A stretch of DNA of 64,000 nt from an uncultured Verrucomicrobia subdivision 3 bacterium (GTDB lineage: Bacteria; Verrucomicrobiota; Verrucomicrobiia; Limisphaerales; DASXHY01): NCBI GenBank assembly GCA_937890005.1, contig CALBZA010000072.1, positions 25,888 to 89,887 on the forward strand, in the 5' to 3' direction. A program made the position numbers and the translations under genes. The notes under the pieces are model-generated. The model ran no database searches, had not been told where the DNA came from, and saw nothing but the letters and a program-made list of their open reading frames with translations. Shown here piece by piece: positions 1 to 8,575 of this stretch; position 1 is the first letter of the stretch; every line of letters begins with the position of its first letter.

Positions 1-205
1 CGGCGACAATCTTTACGATCTCCACTCTGTCGCCGGCGTTCAATGTACGTTCGGAAAACTCAGACGGCGCAACTGCCTCGCCGTTGTGCTCCACCACCAC
101 GCTACGCGGGAGAAGCTTCTGGCTGACAAGAAAAGCTTCGATGGAGCATGGGAGCTGAGCCTCAACCGCTTGTCCGTTCGCAATGATGGAACCCGTTTTC
201 ATCAT
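1..205 (-). CDS. thiS: Sulfur carrier protein ThiS (3' end cut by window edge)
   Basis: Small ubiquitin-like sulfur carrier for synthesis of the thiamine thiazole ring; the sulfur is carried as a thiocarboxylate on a C-terminal Gly-Gly. About 68 residues are visible, beginning MMKTGSIIANGQAVEAQ and ending GDRVEIVKIVA, where the window stops just before the expected Gly-Gly. The -HNGEAV- and -GDRVEIV- segments are typical of ThiS. Its ATG overlaps the thiH stop by 4 bp (ATGA), so translation is probably coupled. thiG is expected beyond the left edge, but this is inference. The identification is fairly secure despite truncation because of the thiH context. Confidence 0.85.
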   Translation of the reverse strand, partial: MMKTGSIIANGQAVEAQLPCSIEAFLVSQKLLPRSVVVEHNGEAVAPSEFSERTLNAGDRVEIVKIVA

Positions 206-1401
206 GAAGTCAGCGCTGCATCCCAATCCTTCCAGACCGGTTCATAACCCAGCCGCTCGATCAGTTCCGCCACTTCCTGCGGCGAGCGTTCGTCGGCGAC
301 ATCGAACTGTCCGGTGGCATGGGTGGGATGTCCGTTCGCGGTCGCAGCCCATTCGCTCGCACCGGTCTCAACGATTCGTCCGCGGACAGTCTGGTGAATC
401 TTCTCTTTGCCCGCGCCGGTGTAACCTCCGGGTTCCGTGCGAGCGCCCGCGCTCATCATCGTGACACCAAGTGGAATCAGTCCGTCGCGCAACTTCGGTG
501 TTTCGCGAGTTGAAAGAACGATTCCAACATCCGGAAACATGATTCGCAACGCGCACACCAGCTGTGCCAGTTCGCGATCGCTGATGTGCGTCAGCGGCTC
601 GAATTCCCCGGCGCAGGGACGAATCCGAACAGTGGAAATGGTGAGCGACGCTTTCCAGCAGTGTCGCAGCAGATAATCCGCATGCGCAGCCACGCTCAAC
701 GCTTCGTAACGCCAGTCCGCCAGACCGTAGAGCGGGCTGATTCCAAGCCGACGGAATCCAGCGGCATACGCGCGCTCGGGAGTTTCAAGCCGCCAGTCGA
801 AATTGCGCTTCGGCCCTGCGGTGTGCATGTCGGCGTAAACCTCGCGATCGTACGTTTCCTGATAAACCACCAGGCCATCCGCGCCCGCGGCAACCAGCGG
901 GCGATACTCCTCGGTTTCCATCGGACCGACCTCGAGCGAAATGCCCGGCCATTCCTCGTGCAGCATTCGAACGCAATCGAGAAGGTAGTTGTTCGAAACG
1001 AATTTCGGATGCTCACCTGCCACCAGCAGCAGATTGCGGAAGCCCTGTTCGCGCAACGCAGCGGCTTCGCGCTTCACCTCATCCAGACTCAGCGTGACAC
1101 GGAGAATCGGGTTGTCTCGGGAGAAACCGCAGTATTTGCAGTTGTTGATGCACTCGTTCGAAAGATAAAGCGGTGCGAACAGACGGACCACCTTTCCAAA
1201 TCGTTGCTTCGTCAACGCGTGGGAACGTCGGCCCATCGATTCGAGCAGTTCGCCGGCAGCGGGAGAAATCAATGCGGCAAAATCCGCGAGCGACGGCTTC
1301 GCTTTCGCAATGGCTTCGCGCGCCTGATCAAGGCCCATGTTCCGCGACCGCCCGGCAAGATTGCGGAGCGGCAGCGAGTTGAATTCAGAAACAAAACTCA
1401 C
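202..1401 (-). CDS. thiH: 2-iminoacetate synthase ThiH (radical SAM tyrosine lyase)
   Basis: Radical SAM enzyme that cleaves tyrosine to dehydroglycine (2-iminoacetate) and p-cresol for anaerobic-type thiazole synthesis in the thiamine pathway. The 399-residue protein has the CX3CX2C cluster motif at C84, C88 and C91 (NECINNCKYCGF) and the C-terminal region with TEPGGYTG typical of the ThiH/BATS architecture. Length matches the family. It is followed with a 4-bp overlap by thiS, which supports the thiazole role over the related FO synthase or HydG. No TPP riboswitch is obvious in the 70 bp upstream. Confidence 0.93.
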   Translation of the reverse strand: MSFVSEFNSLPLRNLAGRSRNMGLDQAREAIAKAKPSLADFAALISPAAGELLESMGRRSHALTKQRFGKVVRLFAPLYLSNECINNCKYCGFSRDNPILRVTLSLDEVKREAAALREQGFRNLLLVAGEHPKFVSNNYLLDCVRMLHEEWPGISLEVGPMETEEYRPLVAAGADGLVVYQETYDREVYADMHTAGPKRNFDWRLETPERAYAAGFRRLGISPLYGLADWRYEALSVAAHADYLLRHCWKASLTISTVRIRPCAGEFEPLTHISDRELAQLVCALRIMFPDVGIVLSTRETPKLRDGLIPLGVTMMSAGARTEPGGYTGAGKEKIHQTVRGRIVETGASEWAATANGHPTHATGQFDVADERSPQEVAELIERLGYEPVWKDWDAALTS

Positions 1402-1470
1402 GGGGCCAACTTAACAAAGGAACCTTCAAAGTCGAGAAGGCCGGTGGAATAGAAAGACGGCCAGCATCAC

Positions 1471-2142
1471 TCACGTCGGCGCCACAACACGATGCCACTC
1501 TTCCGAAATCGGAGCTCCCGAATGATAAACCAGATGAAGAACTCTTCGATGCCGGGGCACCACCGCTTTCGAAGAAGCGTGCAGAACCAACGGACGCATC
1601 AACAGCGCGTCGCCTTCACTGGCCGTGCAAATCAGTTCCTTTCCCTGTGCGACATGGTTCTGAATTTCACCACTCGGAATGACGCCCAGTTTATGGGTTC
1701 CAGGAACGACCCGGAGTGGTCCGTTCTCATGATCACAGTCATCCAGATGAACCCTGACCGCCAAAAGGTCCTCCAGAACAGAACGCGGTGGTCGCGCGAA
1801 ATTTACACCATCCTTCAAAGTCGCCTGCTCGTATTCCGCGGCATTGACCCGTTTTGCAAACGGAAACATCAGGTCTTGATGCCATGTCACCTTCCAGTTC
1901 GCCTCGGCCGACTTGTCGAATGCGATCGCTTGAATCGCAACTGCCGTTGAAGTCAGCACGCCGGCATCGATCAACTCTCGCCCAATCCAACGGGCGGCAT
2001 CCATCACGACCGGAACATCCAGCAGACATCGTCGTCCGGCTTCACCCGGATGAAAAAGAATTTGGCGAAGCTGCTCACGGAGACTTTCATCGAGTCCGGA
2101 AAGCCACAATGCATACCCCTTCTCATCCAGTAAGAACTTCAT
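1471..2142 (-). CDS. Phytanoyl-CoA dioxygenase (PhyH) family protein
   Basis: Predicted Fe(II)/2-oxoglutarate-dependent oxygenase. From the chosen ATG the protein has 223 residues and opens MKFLLDEKGYALW, the usual PhyH start where a flexible N-terminus precedes the gatekeeper helix. The iron-binding facial triad is visible as WHQD (H88, D90) and LHAS (H188), with R200 as the likely 2-oxoglutarate anchor. VVPGTHK is also typical. A TTG 39 bp upstream would extend it, but the GGAGG there is part of a terminator hairpin, so I prefer the ATG. The substrate cannot be told. It lies upstream of thiH on the same strand but nothing shows a link to thiamine. Confidence 0.8.
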   Translation of the reverse strand: MKFLLDEKGYALWLSGLDESLREQLRQILFHPGEAGRRCLLDVPVVMDAARWIGRELIDAGVLTSTAVAIQAIAFDKSAEANWKVTWHQDLMFPFAKRVNAAEYEQATLKDGVNFARPPRSVLEDLLAVRVHLDDCDHENGPLRVVPGTHKLGVIPSGEIQNHVAQGKELICTASEGDALLMRPLVLHASSKAVVPRHRRVLHLVYHSGAPISEEWHRVVAPT

Positions 2143-2182
2143 GTTGAGCAGAGTTGAACTGCGAGAAGTTTGAAGCACCAAA

Positions 2183-2217
2183 GCGAAAGGCCTCCGGAGA
2201 GTTCCGAAGGCCTTCGC
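2183..2217 (-). terminator. Hairpin terminator after the DUF4412-like gene
   Basis: A near-perfect stem (GCGAA-GGCC-TTCGGA against its complement, with one bulge) and a 4-nt loop lies just downstream of the minus-strand gene ending at 2232. It is followed on that strand by a short T-rich stretch. It is a plausible Rho-independent terminator, though the T tract is weak. Confidence 0.5.
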
Positions 2218-2231
2218 GAAAAGTGAGACTG

Positions 2232-2990
2232 TTACTGTCCCATACCGCCCTGCTGCATGCGTTGCATCACCTCTGTCTGCATCATCGTCATGAAGTTGTC
2301 ATACTTCTTGTAGCCTGCAGGCGGTTCGAACTGGGAGGCTTCAGGTTTGGCGAGTTTGACGTTCTTGAAAACCAACGTGACGTCGCTCCCCTGCTCCACC
2401 GTCTGAATCTTGACCGGGAAATTCTTCATGTCCTTCGCGTTCCAGACCGTGGATTCATGGGGTTTTCCCTTTTCGTCGGTGACGACGACTTTGTTCTTTA
2501 CGCACGCCTGTCCTTCAACGGTTTCCTCACCCAGTTTCGTAATTTCCACTTTGAAGTCATCGATGTTGGTCGAGGTGGTGGATGCTTCGGGCATGGGGGC
2601 GTACGCTCTCAATCCGGGATAGACCATGTAGGTGCTCTTCTGGTCGGGACGGGAGATGACCACCATGCGATCCATTCCCATGCTTTTCATCTGATCCGCC
2701 ATTCCCGGCGGAAATGACCCGCCCTTCGCGTCGCTGAGGTTCATTTCGAAGCGCGACTTGAGATTATCGAATGCGATCTTGCCGGGAAGGCTCATCGTGT
2801 CGTTGCGCATCTTGATGGACATGTCGATGTTCGCCGAGAAGGCCTGGTTGTCGCCGAACAGCTTGGCCATGGCGGCATTGATCTGTGGCGTGTTGCGGCC
2901 GGGTCCGCCGCCCATGCCCGGCTGGGCGGAAGCGGACGTGAGAGTGAGAGCGATGACGGTGGCAAAAAGCCCCTTGATCAAGTTTTTCAT
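2232..2990 (-). CDS. Secreted DUF4412-like protein
   Basis: 252-residue exported protein of unknown function. It has a signal peptide (MKNLIKGLFATVIALTLTSASAQ, cleavage after about residue 22), then a Gly/Met/Pro-rich linker. The following domain has the features of DUF4412/LolA-like periplasmic proteins: an SRFEMNLSD strand, a YMVYPGLRAY segment, and G-x-ET-V-x-G-x-x-C (GEETVEGQAC) where such proteins describe a marker bound to a matrix protein. The C-terminus is Met/Gln-rich. It is divergent from dsbD, and the 190-bp intergenic region should hold both promoters. The family assignment is from pattern recall and moderate. Confidence 0.72.
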   Translation of the reverse strand: MKNLIKGLFATVIALTLTSASAQPGMGGGPGRNTPQINAAMAKLFGDNQAFSANIDMSIKMRNDTMSLPGKIAFDNLKSRFEMNLSDAKGGSFPPGMADQMKSMGMDRMVVISRPDQKSTYMVYPGLRAYAPMPEASTTSTNIDDFKVEITKLGEETVEGQACVKNKVVVTDEKGKPHESTVWNAKDMKNFPVKIQTVEQGSDVTLVFKNVKLAKPEASQFEPPAGYKKYDNFMTMMQTEVMQRMQQGGMGQ

Positions 2991-3181
2991 AAATGAGGTA
3001 ACGTTTGCAGACGCTGGATAACAGATGCGGCTTCAAAGGCCAGTCAAATTCCGGCGTTTTCACCCCATCTTTCGGTCCATTGACAGACGTCAGCTTCTGC
3101 CACTGCAGCAGAATGTCAACGCCCCGGCTGAGCGCCGGAAAAAAGTTCTAATATCCGGCAAGTTGGTGCATCTATACCTTT

Positions 3182-5302
3182 GTGCGCCCGATTCTGAACA
3201 TTCTCGCCATCGCTGCCGTATGGTTCGCCGTCACGGCTGAGGCAGCTCACACTCACGCACGCCTGATCCTCTCTGCATCGACGGCACGCGCCGGGGAAAC
3301 AGTCGTGGCGGGAATCCATCTGCGCATGGATCCGGAGTGGCACACGTATTGGAAAAACTCCGGCGCATCGGGAATCCCGACCACGATCGAATGGGAGCTT
3401 CCGGAAGGCGTTACTGCAGGAGATATCCAATGGCCGGTTCCGGAGAAACTGCCGCCAAACGATCTCGTCACTTATATCTATGAGAATGAGGTGGTGTTGC
3501 TCGTCCCGTTGCAACTGGCATCGAATCTCCCGGCAGGGACGATTCCGATCACGGCGAACGTTGCATGGCTTGAATGCAAGGAGCAATGCCTGCCGGGCGA
3601 CGCCCAACTGCAGGCAAACCTTACCCTCTCCGAATCTGCTGCCACGCCTTCCGCTGATGCCGCTTTGATTTCGCAATGGAAAGATCGGCTTCCATTGGCC
3701 GGCACAAACCTGAACGTTCAGGCGCATTGGGAAAAACCCGTTTCAGAAAAGCTCCGGCCTGTGGTCATCGAATGGTCGTTTGCGGAGAGTGTCAGCGAAG
3801 CCGATTTCTATCCGTATGCGAGCGACAGCATGGAGGTGCAGGGGAGCGTGGAACGAATTCCGGCTGCGAACGGAAAGGTGAAAATCCGAAAGCTGATTCG
3901 CAAACTGGAAGGCGACTGGCCGGCTTCGGTGTCAGGACTGCTGATCCACAAAACCGATGAGAAACGTGCCGGCTACGATGTCACCATCCCGATCACTGCA
4001 ACCGAATCCACGTCAGGCAGCGGCGCGGTTTCCTCGCCTTCAAATTCTGAAGCTTCAAAGCCGCTGTGGCAGATACTGCTCTTTGCATTTTTGGGCGGCA
4101 TGCTCCTGAACATCATGCCGTGTGTGCTGCCGGTGATTGCGCTGAAGATTCTGGGATTCGTCAGTGAAGCGCGGAGCGAACCGGCGCGCGTGAAGAAACT
4201 GGGTTTGATCTACGGGGCCGGAGTTCTTGTTTCGTTCATCGCGCTGGCGGCGCTTGCGATTGGGCTGAAAGCGGGCTGGGGCGCGCAGTTCGGCAATCCA
4301 ATCTTCCTGGTTGTTCTGACCGTGCTCGTAACGCTTCTGGCACTGAGCTTGTTCGGAGTGTTTGAGATCAACCTCGGCGCGAAAGTCATGGGCAGCGCAG
4401 GAACACTGGCATCGATGCAAGGTTCCAGCGGCGCGTTCTTCAACGGCGTGCTGGCCACGGTGCTGGCAACGCCGTGCACGGCACCGTTCCTTGGAACCGC
4501 TCTGGGATTTGCACTGACCCAACCGGCTCCGGTGGTTCTTCTCATTTTCCTGACGGTGGGTGTTGGTCTGGCATTTCCCTACGTCGTGCTGAGTTTTCAA
4601 CCGGCCTGGCTCAGGTTCATTCCAAAACCAGGCAAATGGATGGAACGGTTCAAAGTCGCAATGGGTTTTCCAATGCTGGCCACGGCAGTCTGGTTGTTCA
4701 GCCTGACACAAAGTCACTACGGCAAACGCTTCTGGTGGCTGGCGTTGTTCCTCGTGGTGGTGAGCCTGTGCGCGTGGATTTACGGGGAATTCGTCCAACG
4801 CGCCGCGAATCGCCATGCCGTCGGCCGGGCGGCCGCAATCATCATCTTGCTGGCTGGCTATGGCTACATTCTGGAGAGAGAACTCGACTGGCGTCATTCA
4901 ACCCCGGAGCAGCGTGCCATCGAACAAAGCTCCGCCGATGGCATTGCCTGGGAAGCATGGTCTCCCGAAGCTGTAACCAAAGCGCAGGAAGCAGGCCGGC
5001 CTGTCCTGGTGGATTTCACCGCAGACTGGTGCCTCACCTGTCAGGCAAACAAGAAGTTCGCCCTCGAAGTGGATTCCGTCCGGGCGAAACTCCAGGAAAT
5101 GAACGTGCTGAGCCTGCTTGGCGATTACACCCTGTTGCCAAAGGCGATGCGGACGGAATTGAATCGATATGGACGCGATGGCGTTCCATTGGTGTTGATC
5201 TTTCCCGGAAAACCTGGAGCACCGCCTGAAGTCCTTCCAGAAACCCTGACTCCCGGCATTGTTCTGGGCGCCCTCGAACGGGCTCGCCAGAAAAATTCCT
5301 GA
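3182..5302 (+). CDS. dsbD: Thiol:disulfide interchange protein DsbD
   Basis: Transfers electrons from cytoplasmic thioredoxin across the inner membrane to periplasmic thiol partners. All three modules of the family are visible in 706 residues: a signal peptide and an N-terminal alpha domain with the redox pair C132/C136 (LECKEQC); a multi-pass transmembrane domain with the paired motifs NIMPCVLP (about residue 309) and ATPCTAPF (about 428); and a C-terminal thioredoxin domain with DWCLTC (about 616-619). The start is a GTG. A redoxin gene follows 59 bp downstream, an expected partner or client. Length is normal for the longer DsbD form. Confidence 0.93.
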   Translation: MRPILNILAIAAVWFAVTAEAAHTHARLILSASTARAGETVVAGIHLRMDPEWHTYWKNSGASGIPTTIEWELPEGVTAGDIQWPVPEKLPPNDLVTYIYENEVVLLVPLQLASNLPAGTIPITANVAWLECKEQCLPGDAQLQANLTLSESAATPSADAALISQWKDRLPLAGTNLNVQAHWEKPVSEKLRPVVIEWSFAESVSEADFYPYASDSMEVQGSVERIPAANGKVKIRKLIRKLEGDWPASVSGLLIHKTDEKRAGYDVTIPITATESTSGSGAVSSPSNSEASKPLWQILLFAFLGGMLLNIMPCVLPVIALKILGFVSEARSEPARVKKLGLIYGAGVLVSFIALAALAIGLKAGWGAQFGNPIFLVVLTVLVTLLALSLFGVFEINLGAKVMGSAGTLASMQGSSGAFFNGVLATVLATPCTAPFLGTALGFALTQPAPVVLLIFLTVGVGLAFPYVVLSFQPAWLRFIPKPGKWMERFKVAMGFPMLATAVWLFSLTQSHYGKRFWWLALFLVVVSLCAWIYGEFVQRAANRHAVGRAAAIIILLAGYGYILERELDWRHSTPEQRAIEQSSADGIAWEAWSPEAVTKAQEAGRPVLVDFTADWCLTCQANKKFALEVDSVRAKLQEMNVLSLLGDYTLLPKAMRTELNRYGRDGVPLVLIFPGKPGAPPEVLPETLTPGIVLGALERARQKNS

Positions 5303-5361
5303 AACAACTCTGGAGACGAGCCCGTCTTATCGGAAGTTCACTTAACCTAAGGATACATATT

Positions 5362-5955
5362 ATGAAACGCGCTATTGCTTTGTTCGCCCTTTTGGGGATG
5401 ACAACAGCCGCCTTCGCCGCGGCAGAAATCGGAAAGCCGGCGCCGGATTTCGAGGCGACCGACATCAACGGTAAGACGCATAAACTCAGCGATTACAAGG
5501 GCAAGATCGTTGTTCTTGAGTCGTACAATCTCGACTGTCCATTCTGCGCCAATCACTTCAAGACCGGCGCCATGCAGGAACTGCAAAAGGAAGTGACCTC
5601 CAAAGGCGGAATCTGGCTCGTGGTGAATTCCGTGAATCCCAGGAACAGCAGCTATCGCTCAACGGAAAAAGCCCGTGCCGAATGGGAAACGCAGAAGATG
5701 AACGCGACCGCCTGGCTCGACGACAGCTCCGGCAAAATCGGCAAGCAGTTCAACTTCAAGACCACGCCTCAGATGGTGGTGATCGACGCCGAGGGAACGG
5801 TCATTTACAACGGCGCCATCGACGACAAGAAAACGCCCAACCACGACCCGCGCACGGCGAAGAATTACGTGAAGGAAGTGTTCGGAAAATTGAGCGCTGG
5901 CGAAAAAGTTGAACCCTTCGAAACCAAACCTTACGGCTGCGGCGTCAAATACTGA
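5362..5955 (+). CDS. Periplasmic AhpC/TSA-type redoxin
   Basis: Thioredoxin-fold protein of the peroxiredoxin/TlpA-like group, 197 residues, with a signal peptide (first 20 residues, ending AFAA). The redoxin core begins IGKPAPDFEATDINGK. The active site is DCPFC (C59, C62), a CxxC rather than the TxxC of a classical peroxiredoxin, so an oxidoreductase role is plausible. TPQMVVIDAEG is the cis-Pro region. AAGGA lies upstream of the ATG. Adjacent dsbD could keep it reduced, which is inference from gene order. Confidence 0.88.
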   Translation: MKRAIALFALLGMTTAAFAAAEIGKPAPDFEATDINGKTHKLSDYKGKIVVLESYNLDCPFCANHFKTGAMQELQKEVTSKGGIWLVVNSVNPRNSSYRSTEKARAEWETQKMNATAWLDDSSGKIGKQFNFKTTPQMVVIDAEGTVIYNGAIDDKKTPNHDPRTAKNYVKEVFGKLSAGEKVEPFETKPYGCGVKY

Positions 5956-5981
5956 ACGGATCAACTTTTGGTTGTTGGATG

Positions 5982-6012
5982 AAAACCCGCCTTTTTGGCG
6001 GGTTTTCCTTTT
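5982..6012. terminator. Bidirectional Rho-independent terminator
   Basis: The stem AAAACCCGCC / GGCGGGTTTT with a T-rich 5-nt loop sits between the convergent redoxin gene (+) and accC (-). A T tract follows on the plus strand. On the minus strand the run of T within the stem arm gives the same effect, so it can serve both transcripts. Confidence 0.85.
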
Positions 6013-6045
6013 GAAGCTTCGATCACTCCGAAACTCCGCTCTTTC

Positions 6046-7416
6046 TTAAATCAGTTCCCGGCGGGCGCCGCTCAGCAACTGCTCGACAAAACCGGTTGAA
6101 TAAACACCGCGACGGAAGTTCGGATCCTGCAGAATCGCCTGCTGGAACGAAATCGTTGTCTTCACTCCCGTCACCATGAATTCGCTCAGCGCCCGGCTCA
6201 TCCGATCCATTGCCTCCCGGCGATCCTTCCCGTAGGTGATCAACTTCCCGATCATCGAATCGTAAGCGGCCGGAATCGTGTAGCCGGCGTAGGCATGGGT
6301 ATCAACGCGAACACCACGACCGCCGGGTTGATAATACATCTCGATCCGTCCCGGACTCGGCCGGAAATCATCAAAAGGATCTTCAGCATTGATGCGGCAT
6401 TCGATCGCATGGCCCTTGAACTCGATGTCGCTCTGCTTGTGCCGCAGCGGTTCACCCATGGCGATCATGATCTGGTACCGCACCAGATCGATTCCCGTCA
6501 CTTCTTCCGTGATCGGATGTTCCACCTGGATGCGCTTGTTGACCTCGAGGAAATAGAAATCGCCCTTGTCATCGACGATGAATTCCACCGTGCCGGCATT
6601 GGTGTAGTTCGCGACCTCGCCGATTCGCACCGCCGCCTTGCCCATTTTTTCGCGGAGCTTCTTGAACTTGTTATCAATCAGCGGCGAGGGCGTTTCCTCA
6701 ATGACTTTCTGGTTGCGACGCTGAATGGAACAATCACGTTCACCCAGGTGGATAATGTGACCTTTACCGTCACCGAGAATCTGAAATTCGATGTGATGGG
6801 GGTTTTCGATGAACTTTTCGATGTAAACCCCAGAGTTTCCAAAGGCCTTTTCCGCCTCAGTTCGAGCGGTGTGATACCCCTTCACCAATGAAACGTCGTT
6901 GTGCGCAACGCGCATTCCTCGTCCACCGCCGCCGGCAATGGCTTTGATCATGACCGGATAGCCGATGCGCTTCGCGACGGTCAATGCATCCTGCTCATTA
7001 TCAACCACACCTTCCGACCCTGGCGGCGTCGGAACTCCCGCTTTCTTGGCCAGGGCGCGCGATACCGCCTTGTCTTCCAAGGCATTCATGGCGCGGGAAC
7101 TCGGTCCGATGAACCGGATGTTGCAGCTTTCGCAGACGTCGGCGAAATGAGCGTTTTCTGACAGAAACCCGTAGCCAGGATGAATTGCATCCACATCCGT
7201 GATTTCAGCCGCCGAAATCAGCCGATCAATGCGCAAATAGCTCTCACTGGCAGGAGCTTTACCGATACATATCGCTTCGTCCGCCAGCTGAACATGCATC
7301 GAGTTCGCGTCGGCTTCGGAATAGACGGCCACCGTTCGGATGTTCAGTTCCTTGCACGCACGAATGATTCGAACGGCGATTTCTCCACGGTTGGCTACAA
7401 GAATTTTTTCGAACAT
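6046..7416 (-). CDS. accC: Acetyl-CoA carboxylase, biotin carboxylase subunit
   Basis: ATP-grasp enzyme that carboxylates biotin on BCCP in the first step of fatty-acid synthesis. The 456-residue protein starts MFEKILVANRGEIAVR, the hallmark of the family. It has the glycine-rich ATP loop (AGGGGRGMR), HHIEFQILGD, and the active-site stretch EVNKRIQVEHPITEEVTG. Length matches AccC proteins. accB lies 45 bp upstream, so the two form an accBC operon. AccA is encoded separately at 54179-55216 and accD is not in the window. Confidence 0.96.
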   Translation of the reverse strand: MFEKILVANRGEIAVRIIRACKELNIRTVAVYSEADANSMHVQLADEAICIGKAPASESYLRIDRLISAAEITDVDAIHPGYGFLSENAHFADVCESCNIRFIGPSSRAMNALEDKAVSRALAKKAGVPTPPGSEGVVDNEQDALTVAKRIGYPVMIKAIAGGGGRGMRVAHNDVSLVKGYHTARTEAEKAFGNSGVYIEKFIENPHHIEFQILGDGKGHIIHLGERDCSIQRRNQKVIEETPSPLIDNKFKKLREKMGKAAVRIGEVANYTNAGTVEFIVDDKGDFYFLEVNKRIQVEHPITEEVTGIDLVRYQIMIAMGEPLRHKQSDIEFKGHAIECRINAEDPFDDFRPSPGRIEMYYQPGGRGVRVDTHAYAGYTIPAAYDSMIGKLITYGKDRREAMDRMSRALSEFMVTGVKTTISFQQAILQDPNFRRGVYSTGFVEQLLSGARRELI

Positions 7417-7461
7417 GCGGTCTCAGAAAAGGGTGATTCAGTGACTCTGCATCGCAGAATC

Positions 7462-7929
7462 TCAACTGGGCCGCACTTTGAACAGCGGCTGGCCAAACTC
7501 AATCGGTTTGGCGTTATCGACGAGAACCTGGGTAATCACACCTTTGATCTCCGCCTTGATCTCGTTCATCACCTTCATGGCTTCGATGATGCAAACAACG
7601 GTTTCGGGATTCACTTCTGTTCCCACTTCGACGTAAGGAGCCGATTCCGGAGAAGGAGAACGATAAAAAGTTCCGATCATGGGCGATTTGATCTCAATCT
7701 CGTTGGAAGGCGCCATGGCTGGAACCGCAGCCGGAGCACCACCGGGAGCCGGCGCTGCAATGGCCGTCGGTGGAACATAGGCCACCACGGGGGCCTCTTC
7801 ATAAACCGCCCCACCGCCATTACCGCCGCGCTTCAGTTTGATTTTGAAGTCCTGCCTTTCGAGTTCGAACTCCGAAACGGAGTTCTTCTTCATCAGGTCA
7901 ATGATGGCTTTGATGTCTTTGAGATCCAC
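7462..7929 (-). CDS. accB: Acetyl-CoA carboxylase biotin carboxyl carrier protein
   Basis: BCCP subunit that carries biotin between the carboxylase and carboxyltransferase. The 155 residues show an N-terminal helical segment (MDLKDIKAII), an Ala/Pro linker (about residues 50-75), and a C-terminal biotinyl domain with IEAMKVMNEI, where K119 is the biotinylated lysine. The -KSPMIGTFYR- strand is the classic start of the lipoyl/biotinyl fold. It is the first gene of accBC. It is preceded by aroQ, an order found in many bacteria, although a terminator-like hairpin separates them here. Confidence 0.96.
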   Translation of the reverse strand: MDLKDIKAIIDLMKKNSVSEFELERQDFKIKLKRGGNGGGAVYEEAPVVAYVPPTAIAAPAPGGAPAAVPAMAPSNEIEIKSPMIGTFYRSPSPESAPYVEVGTEVNPETVVCIIEAMKVMNEIKAEIKGVITQVLVDNAKPIEFGQPLFKVRPS

Positions 7930-7971
7930 AGGTCAAATTGTGTTTGGTTCACCCAATTCGGGTCATTAAGC

Positions 7972-8003
7972 AAAAAAGCAGAAGCCGAACTTCGACTCTG
8001 CTG
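7972..8003 (-). terminator. Possible terminator between aroQ and accB
   Basis: On the minus strand an imperfect hairpin (AGCAGAG... with ...CTTCTGCT) is followed directly by six T residues. It lies in the 193-bp gap between aroQ and accB, so aroQ and accBC may be separate transcripts or connected by partial readthrough. Confidence 0.45.
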
Positions 8004-8122
8004 ATCGCCATTTCAATTGCCGCGAAGGGTAACGCCCGCCAAACCCGCGTCAAGAAGTAAAAAGTCCATCGAATAAGATCAGAAAACAGGCTAAATCCAT
8101 TCGAAAAAACCCGGTTTCTACC

Positions 8123-8563
8123 CTATTTTTGCAACCCGTTAACGTTCACCGCTGCTTCCAGCGCCAAAAGATAAGAATTTGTCCCGAAACCGGCGATGAT
8201 CCCCTTGCACACCGGGGCGATCAGGCTTTTGTGCCGGAATTCTTCCCGGGCGTAAACGTTTGAAAGATGGATTTCAATGGCCGGGATTCCCACCGCAGAG
8301 ATCGCATCGCGCAACGCCACACTGGTATGGGTGTAGGCCGCGGCATTGATGACCAGAACCTGAAAGTTGCCCCGGGCCTCCTGAATCCACGACACCAGTT
8401 CGCCTTCGACATTGGATTGCCGGAAATCGATTTCCACCCCCAATTGCCTCGCGCGCGCCCGGACCTGGGACTCGATATCCCCCAAAGTGGCTGAACCATA
8501 GATGCCCGGTTCACGCTGGCCGAGAAGGTTCAGGTTGGGGCCGTTCAGGAAGAGGATCTTCAT
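8123..8563 (-). CDS. aroQ: Type II 3-dehydroquinate dehydratase
   Basis: Shikimate-pathway enzyme that dehydrates 3-dehydroquinate. The 146-residue protein has the type II signature NGPNLNLLGQREPGIYG, with the reactive Tyr in GIYGS, the NAAAYTHTSVAL segment, and the substrate-binding EIHLSNVYAREEFRHKS with its catalytic His. Length is standard for the dodecameric enzyme. It lies 12 bp downstream of the O-antigen ligase-like gene on the same strand. Confidence 0.95.
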   Translation of the reverse strand: MKILFLNGPNLNLLGQREPGIYGSATLGDIESQVRARARQLGVEIDFRQSNVEGELVSWIQEARGNFQVLVINAAAYTHTSVALRDAISAVGIPAIEIHLSNVYAREEFRHKSLIAPVCKGIIAGFGTNSYLLALEAAVNVNGLQK

Positions 8564-8575
8564 GAGGTCCGAAGG

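Noticed and set aside
586..1452. 288-codon plus-strand frame
   Set aside because: It is antisense to thiH and shows no domain or sensible composition.
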